Shown in pieces: positions 58,857 to 64,000 of a stretch of DNA of 64,000 nt; position 1 is the first letter of the stretch; every line of letters starts with the position of its first letter. The notes beneath the pieces were generated by a model, which saw only the letters and a program-made list of their open reading frames with translations, did no database searches and had not been told where the DNA came from. This DNA is from Endozoicomonas sp. GU-1 (GTDB taxonomy: Bacteria > Pseudomonadota > Gammaproteobacteria > Pseudomonadales > Endozoicomonadaceae). The DNA lies in NCBI RefSeq assembly GCF_027366395.1, contig NZ_CP114771.1:310001-374000 (forward strand). The letters are read 5' to 3'. Made by a program: the position numbers and the translations under genes.

Positions 58857-59855
58857 ATGGAGTCAATTAGCGGGCATTCCGGATTCTTCTACCAGCGATT
58901 TGATGGATCTGATTCTGCCATTTCTGAAGTAAACTGTGACAATCCCTACAATGAGCCCACACCGTTGGCGGCTTGCAGGGTCGGCGATCTCAATGTCCTG
59001 AAAAGGGAACTGCAAAAGGACCCCGCTGTCGTTTGCAAAGATTACCGCTGCGCAAAAACCGAAGATATGGTTTCCTTGCTGTTTGTTGCAGTTACTGAAA
59101 GGCACGTTGATCTGGTCCAGCTGCTGATCAGCAAAAATGCTGATGTTAACTATGTCACTCAAGTTGGTTGGACGCCGCTCAGTTATGCTGCGAAGGAAGG
59201 GCATATTGAAGTGGTCCGGATGCTGCTCAATAATGGGGCTGATATTAACCTGGCCTCCTTGGACGGATCCACGCCGATCAGTTATGCAGCGGAAGAAGGG
59301 CATGTTGAGGTGGTTCGGCTGCTGATCAACAAAAGGGCTGATGTTAACCTGGCTACTTCAGACGGATTCACGCCGCTCAGTTTTGCAGCGGATAAAGGGT
59401 ATGTTGAGGTGGTTCAACTGCTGCTCGACCACGAGGCCAAGGTCAATTTGGCGACGAACAAGGGCACTACGCCGCTCTCTTTTGCTGCACAAGAAGGGCA
59501 TGTTGAGGTGGCCCGGCAACTGATTGAAAAGGGTGCTGATGTTGATCAGGCTACTATAAAAAAGGCCACGCCACTCTATTTTGCTGCCAAGCTGGGTAAC
59601 AATAAGATGGTTGAACTGTTATTAGCCAATGGTGCAGATCCAAACAAAAAAGCGGAAAGATTTCGACTGTGGTTTTTTCCGATCACCAGGTCACCTCGTG
59701 CCGCTGCCCGACGTTATCATGGAAATAAAGAAACGGTGGAAATGATAAGGGCAGCCAAAGCCCTGAAAAAAAGAAACATTGTTCGATCCAGTGAATACTC
59801 ACCACTGCTTGCTGGTCAATTTCCATCTTTTGGTTCCATTCGACAAGATCTATAG
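58857..59855 (+). CDS. Ankyrin-repeat protein
   Basis: 332 residues. Strong GGGGGGAG ribosome site before ATG 58857. After a 40-residue head come about seven ankyrin repeats (about 45-275), with five consecutive near-canonical units such as GWTPLSYAAKEGHIEVVRML and DGSTPISYAAEEGHVEVVRL. A basic C-terminal tail follows. No signal peptide or membrane helix. Ankyrin repeats bind proteins; in symbionts and pathogens such proteins are often delivered to the host, but no secretion signal is visible. The close similarity between neighbouring units points to recent internal duplication. Confidence 0.88.
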   Translation: MESISGHSGFFYQRFDGSDSAISEVNCDNPYNEPTPLAACRVGDLNVLKRELQKDPAVVCKDYRCAKTEDMVSLLFVAVTERHVDLVQLLISKNADVNYVTQVGWTPLSYAAKEGHIEVVRMLLNNGADINLASLDGSTPISYAAEEGHVEVVRLLINKRADVNLATSDGFTPLSFAADKGYVEVVQLLLDHEAKVNLATNKGTTPLSFAAQEGHVEVARQLIEKGADVDQATIKKATPLYFAAKLGNNKMVELLLANGADPNKKAERFRLWFFPITRSPRAAARRYHGNKETVEMIRAAKALKKRNIVRSSEYSPLLAGQFPSFGSIRQDL

Positions 59856-60072
59856 CGCCAGAATAATAAGTGCAGATCAACGACAGCACGCTTTAAAGGA
59901 ACATTGTTGCCTGAAGGGGCAGGCCTTTGGGTGGCCCGCTGGTCACGCCGGATGCGGTGGTTGAGGACTATGAACGCGGTAGTTGGTTGCAATAAAGCAA
60001 TATTTTTTATTGGTGTATTTATCAGAGGATTCATTATCATTACCGGATTGCCATTCAGGACTTCCTTCTTCC

Positions 60073-63000
60073 ATGACAGCACGATTTATCCACTTACGGG
60101 TGCACACCGAATTTTCCCTCAGCGACGGGCTGGTGCGAATAAAACCGTTGATCAGCGCGATTTCCGGCTCTGGCATACCGGCGGTGGCGGTGACCGACCA
60201 GTCCAATCTCTGTGCGCTGGTGAAGTTTTATTCGGGGGCCATGGGCGCAGGCATCAAGCCCATTTGTGGCGCTGACCTCTGGGTGGAAAATCCGGCGGAC
60301 AAGTATGCACCGTCCCGTCTGGTGTTGCTGTGTATGGATGAGCAGGGTTATCACAATCTGACCGAGCTGATCTCCCGGGCGTTTATGGAAAATCAACACC
60401 ATGAAAAGGCGCTGGTGAAACGGGAGTGGATCATGGCCCTGTCAGAAGGGCTGATTGCGCTCTCCGGTGCCAGGGAAGGTGAGATTGGCCGGGCACTGTT
60501 ATCGGGCAAAAAGTCGCTGGCAGGTGAGTTATTGCAGGAGTGGATGGGAGCGTTTCCTGATCGCTTCTACCTGGAACTTCACCGTACCAACCGGGCAGGG
60601 GATGAAGAGTGCGTTCATGGTTCCGTGGCTCTGGCGGCAGAGTTCAACTGTCCGGTGGTGGCCACCAATGATGTGATGTTTATGACCCGGGATGATTTCG
60701 AAGCCCATGAGTCCAGGGTCTGCATCGGCGAAAGTGTGGTTCTGGATGATCCCCGCCGGGAACATCGCTACAGTGAAGAGCAGTACCTGAAGTCTGAACA
60801 GGAGATGGCTGAACTCTTTGCGGATATTCCTGAAGCACTGGCCAACTCCGTTGCCATTGCCCAGCGCTGTTCTATTAATGTCAAACTGGGTGAGTACTTT
60901 CTGCCGGAATATCCCGTGCCAGAAGGTAAAACCATGGATCAGTTTTTCCGTGAATTTTCCCATGATGGCCTGACTGAGCGCCTTTCGTTTCTGTTTGATA
61001 CGTCGGCACCGGACTTTCCGGAAACCGAAAAAATCTACCGGGACCGACTGGACTTTGAGCTGAACACCATTTTGCAGATGGGGTTCCCGGGGTACTTCCT
61101 GATCGTTATGGACTTTATCCAGTGGTCTAAAAATAACGATATTCCCGTTGGCCCCGGACGTGGTTCCGGTGCCGGGTCACTGGTGGCCTATGCCCAGAAA
61201 ATCACCGATCTGGACCCGATCAAATACGACCTGCTGTTTGAGCGATTCCTGAACCCTGAGCGGGTGTCGATGCCCGACTTTGACGTTGACTTCTGCATGG
61301 AAGGCCGGGACCGGGTGATTGATTATGTGGCCCGTACCTATGGACGCAATGCGGTTTCCCAGATCATCACCTTCGGTACCATGGCGGCCAAGGCGGTGGT
61401 GCGGGATGTGGCCCGGGTTCAGGGTAAGTCCTATGGTCTGGCGGATCGTCTTTCCAAAATGATCCCCTTTGAAATCGGCATGACGCTCGGTAAGGCCTAT
61501 GAACAGGAGGAAGCCATTCGGGAGTTTCTGGAGTCCGATGAAGAGGCGGCGGAAATCTGGGAGATGGCGCTCAAGCTGGAAGGGGTCACGCGCAATGTCG
61601 GTAAGCACGCCGGTGGTGTGGTGATTGCCCCCACCAAGTTGACGGACTTTGCACCGCTTTACTGTGATGAGCACGGTAAAGGGGTGGTCACCCAGTATGA
61701 CAAGAATGATGTGGAATACGCAGGTCTGGTGAAGTTCGACTTCCTGGGCCTACGCACGCTGACCATTATTGACTGGGCCCTGAAACTGATTAACCCCCGT
61801 CGGGCGCAGCGGGGTGAAGAGCCTTTGGCCATTGAAGCCATCGATCTTGAAGATAAAAGCGCCTACGACATGCTGAAGCGGGCGGAAACGACGGCGGTCT
61901 TCCAGCTGGAATCCCGTGGGATGAAAGATCTGATCAAACGTCTCCAGCCCGACTGCTTTGAAGATATTATCGCTTTGGTGGCCCTGTTCCGTCCGGGTCC
62001 GCTGCAGTCCGGGATGGTGGACAACTTTATTAACCGTAAGCATGGCCGGGAGGAACTCTCGTTCCCGGATGCCCAGTATCAGCACGAGTGGCTTCAGCCT
62101 ATTTTGCAGCCCACTTACGGCATTATCCTGTATCAGGAACAGGTGATGCAGATTGCCCAGGTGCTGGCCGGTTACACCCTGGGCGGTGCGGATATGCTGC
62201 GCCGGGCCATGGGTAAGAAAAAGCCGGAGGAGATGGCCAAGCAGCGGGCGGTGTTTGAAGAGGGCGCTATCAGCCAGGGCGTTGATGGTGAGCTGGCCAT
62301 GAAGATCTTCGATCTGGTGGAGAAGTTTGCGGGCTATGGCTTTAACAAATCCCACTCGGCGGCCTACGCCCTGGTTTCCTACCAGACGCTGTGGTTGAAG
62401 GCTCACTATCCATCGGAATTTATGGCGGCGGTCATGAGCTCCGATATGCAGAATACCGATAAGGTGGTGACCTTTATCGAAGAGTGTCGGGATATGGGCC
62501 TGACCGTGCTGCCGCCCAGCGTGAACATTGGCGAATATATGTTCGGTGTAAACGACGATGGGCATATTATCTATGGGCTGGGGGCCATCAAGGGCGTGGG
62601 TGAAGGCCCGATTGAGGCGATTGTCCGGGCTCGTAAAGAGGGTGGTCCATTCAAGGACCTGTTTGACTTCTGTGAGCGGGTGGATGCCAAAAGCATCAAC
62701 AAGCGGGTGCTGGAGGCATTGATCAAATCCGGGGCGCTAGACCTGCTTGGGCCAGTTCCACAAAAGCCGAAACAGTTGAATTTCAACCGTGCCGTGCTGG
62801 AAGCGAGCCAGCTTGAGGCGATCAAGGCGGCGGACCAGGCGGCGAAAAGCCTGGATTCTGGTCATATGGATATGTTTGGTGCCCTGGTGCCCGCCGGAGA
62901 AGAGGCTGTTTACGACACTTATCTGAAAACCAGCGAATGGACGGACAAGGCTCGTTTGGGTGGCGAGAAGGATACCCTGGGGCTCTATCTGACCGGTCAC

Positions 63001-63582
63001 CCTATTGATGAATACGAAAGTGAAATCCGGCACTTTATCCGCAACCGTATTAAAGACCTGCAGCCTGCCCGGGGCGATAGCCAGAATATTGCCGGGCTGG
63101 TGGTGGATATGCGGGTGATGAAAAACAAGAAGGGGGACAAAATGGCGTTTGTTACCCTGGATGACCGCACCGGCCGGATTGAAGTGTCGGTGTTTGCCGA
63201 TGTGTTTGGGGAGTATCAACACCTGCTCCATAAAGACGCGGTGCTGGTAGTGGAAGGGGAAGTCACCTTTGATGATTATTCCGGTAGCCTGAAAGTCCGC
63301 TCGAAAAAAGTGATGAAAGTGGTGGATGCCCGCAGCCATTATGCCCGTCGTCTGGTTCTTGAGGTTTCCCATGAACAGATTGATGGTCATTTTGAACGAA
63401 AATTGTCGTCCATGTTGGGTGGGCAGCCGGGTCGGCTGCCGGTCAGGATTGATTACCAACGGGACGATGCCCGTGCCAGCCTGATGCTGGGGGAGCAATG
63501 GCTGGTCAGCCCCAGTGATGAATTGGTGCTGGAACTTCGGCAGTGGCTGGGCAAAAATGCTGCTAACGTTGAGTATGCCTGA
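60073..63582 (+). CDS. dnaE: DNA polymerase III alpha subunit
   Basis: 1,169 residues from ATG 60073; an upstream in-frame start at 59983 is unlikely because the conserved protein begins [22 protein letters not shown] domain (about 5-270), polymerase core with [15 protein letters not shown] and the catalytic [18 protein letters not shown], fingers with [20 protein letters not shown], HhH motif [17 protein letters not shown] fold with [16 protein letters not shown]-terminal tau-binding region. Length matches E. coli (1,160). Downstream is not accA, so the usual rnhB-dnaE-accA order is broken on both sides. Confidence 0.96.
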   Translation: MTARFIHLRVHTEFSLSDGLVRIKPLISAISGSGIPAVAVTDQSNLCALVKFYSGAMGAGIKPICGADLWVENPADKYAPSRLVLLCMDEQGYHNLTELISRAFMENQHHEKALVKREWIMALSEGLIALSGAREGEIGRALLSGKKSLAGELLQEWMGAFPDRFYLELHRTNRAGDEECVHGSVALAAEFNCPVVATNDVMFMTRDDFEAHESRVCIGESVVLDDPRREHRYSEEQYLKSEQEMAELFADIPEALANSVAIAQRCSINVKLGEYFLPEYPVPEGKTMDQFFREFSHDGLTERLSFLFDTSAPDFPETEKIYRDRLDFELNTILQMGFPGYFLIVMDFIQWSKNNDIPVGPGRGSGAGSLVAYAQKITDLDPIKYDLLFERFLNPERVSMPDFDVDFCMEGRDRVIDYVARTYGRNAVSQIITFGTMAAKAVVRDVARVQGKSYGLADRLSKMIPFEIGMTLGKAYEQEEAIREFLESDEEAAEIWEMALKLEGVTRNVGKHAGGVVIAPTKLTDFAPLYCDEHGKGVVTQYDKNDVEYAGLVKFDFLGLRTLTIIDWALKLINPRRAQRGEEPLAIEAIDLEDKSAYDMLKRAETTAVFQLESRGMKDLIKRLQPDCFEDIIALVALFRPGPLQSGMVDNFINRKHGREELSFPDAQYQHEWLQPILQPTYGIILYQEQVMQIAQVLAGYTLGGADMLRRAMGKKKPEEMAKQRAVFEEGAISQGVDGELAMKIFDLVEKFAGYGFNKSHSAAYALVSYQTLWLKAHYPSEFMAAVMSSDMQNTDKVVTFIEECRDMGLTVLPPSVNIGEYMFGVNDDGHIIYGLGAIKGVGEGPIEAIVRARKEGGPFKDLFDFCERVDAKSINKRVLEALIKSGALDLLGPVPQKPKQLNFNRAVLEASQLEAIKAADQAAKSLDSGHMDMFGALVPAGEEAVYDTYLKTSEWTDKARLGGEKDTLGLYLTGHPIDEYESEIRHFIRNRIKDLQPARGDSQNIAGLVVDMRVMKNKKGDKMAFVTLDDRTGRIEVSVFADVFGEYQHLLHKDAVLVVEGEVTFDDYSGSLKVRSKKVMKVVDARSHYARRLVLEVSHEQIDGHFERKLSSMLGGQPGRLPVRIDYQRDDARASLMLGEQWLVSPSDELVLELRQWLGKNAANVEYA

Positions 63583-63813
63583 GCAAGTGCTTGGGAATTG
63601 AGGTATGAAACGGAAGCTGTGGGTCTTGTGCAGTTTCCCTTTTTCGATGGAATAGTAAAATCAACTTTCTTAGAACTTTCATTGGCGTATGAGGTCTGAC
63701 TTTTCGATCAGGTAAACTCACCGGTTTTCCTGGTTGCAGACTGCACCGGGCTTAAGGACTGCCTGAATGCAAATGGTCATGTACTTGGTGAAATTTTTAT
63801 GAGAGGAATTTTT

Positions 63814-64000
63814 ATGACTCCTGTTAAAGCTTGCTCACCGATGTTGCCGAAAGAAGCCAACCAAGAGGCTACAAAAACAGCCGATCAGGGAAAGTTTAAC
63901 GATCGCTCCACTACCGTTGTTAGCAGGGCTCCCGCCTCGATAACACAGGATCCTGGTTCCACTTCTGGTGGCAATACGGCTGAATTTCAAAAAAGGACAA
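63814..64000 (+). CDS. 5' end of an unrecognised gene
   Basis: ATG 63814 with GAGAGG seven bases upstream; an in-frame ATG at 63799 is possible but has no ribosome site. The visible 62 residues are polar, rich in Ser, Thr, Pro, Ala and Lys, with no signal peptide. Similar low-complexity heads begin the SET and 29527 genes, so an accessory or effector-like protein is possible. The rest lies outside the window. The 231 bases between dnaE and this gene show nothing else. Confidence 0.55.
   Translation, partial: MTPVKACSPMLPKEANQEATKTADQGKFNDRSTTVVSRAPASITQDPGSTSGGNTAEFQKRT

Noticed and set aside
61750-62565. Long minus-strand frame inside dnaE
   Set aside because: Lies wholly within dnaE; antisense shadow of a conserved gene.
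1-64000. tRNA or rRNA genes
   Set aside because: I looked for cloverleaf-like stretches with GGTTCRA and CCA ends and for rRNA landmarks and saw none; no computed scan was possible.

Overview
The window looks like chromosome of a marine gammaproteobacterium close to Endozoicomonas (Oceanospirillales). The support is gammaproteobacterial core genes in the usual order (rpsB-tsf-pyrH-frr-uppS-cdsA-dxr-rseP-bamA-skp-lpxD-fabZ-lpxA-lpxB-rnhB, then dnaE), a glucosylglycerate osmolyte cluster, eukaryote-like proteins (SET domain, ankyrin repeats), and many dispersed palindromic repeats and transposon remnants. The genus is inferred from style and was not tested.

Layout. 1-1068: 3' part of an unrecognised membrane protein gene, with one frame change. 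1335-2783: SET-domain gene split by a G10 run. 3037-5277: 7TMR-DISM diguanylate cyclase. 5677-10625: a very large modular GLUG-like repeat gene on the minus strand, with 17 poly-C runs of 10 to 19 bases (plus strand) that split it into many frames. 11185-15128: ATP-grasp ligase, 7TM/inactive transglutaminase and double retropepsin operon. 15507-18746: brnQ, a YbaK-like deacylase, corA with a MITE at its 3' end. 19232-22739: glnD (one frame change) and map. 22878-27364: unrecognised secreted and membrane proteins, including a tandem paralogue pair. 27515-33406: glucosylglycerate phosphorylase-like gene, an inserted orphan gene, galU, gpgP-like and gpgS. 33664-48803: core translation, isoprenoid, outer-membrane and lipid A block. 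48804-60072: about 11 kb of accessory DNA between rnhB and dnaE, with a small membrane protein, a MITE-like palindrome, a giant twin-AAA+/transglutaminase gene, an IS1634-type remnant and an ankyrin gene. 60073-63582: dnaE. 63814-end: start of an unrecognised gene.

How the genes work together. The core block links ribosome supply (S2, EF-Ts, RRF), UMP kinase, undecaprenyl and phospholipid precursors, the Bam/Skp outer-membrane protein pathway and the first steps of lipid A synthesis. gpgS, gpgP, galU and the GH13_18 phosphorylase form a make-and-recycle set for glucosylglycerate, which fits a marine organism. The accessory genes carry the novelty: the poly-C GLUG gene, the poly-G SET gene and the AAA+/transglutaminase giant.

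Caution. Conserved housekeeping genes here (glnD, rseP, the 7TM gene) also carry single-base frame changes in short homopolymers. That suggests some frame breaks in this assembly are base-calling errors. The long poly-C and poly-G runs are real sequence features, but their exact lengths, and so the ON/OFF frame, should be read with care.
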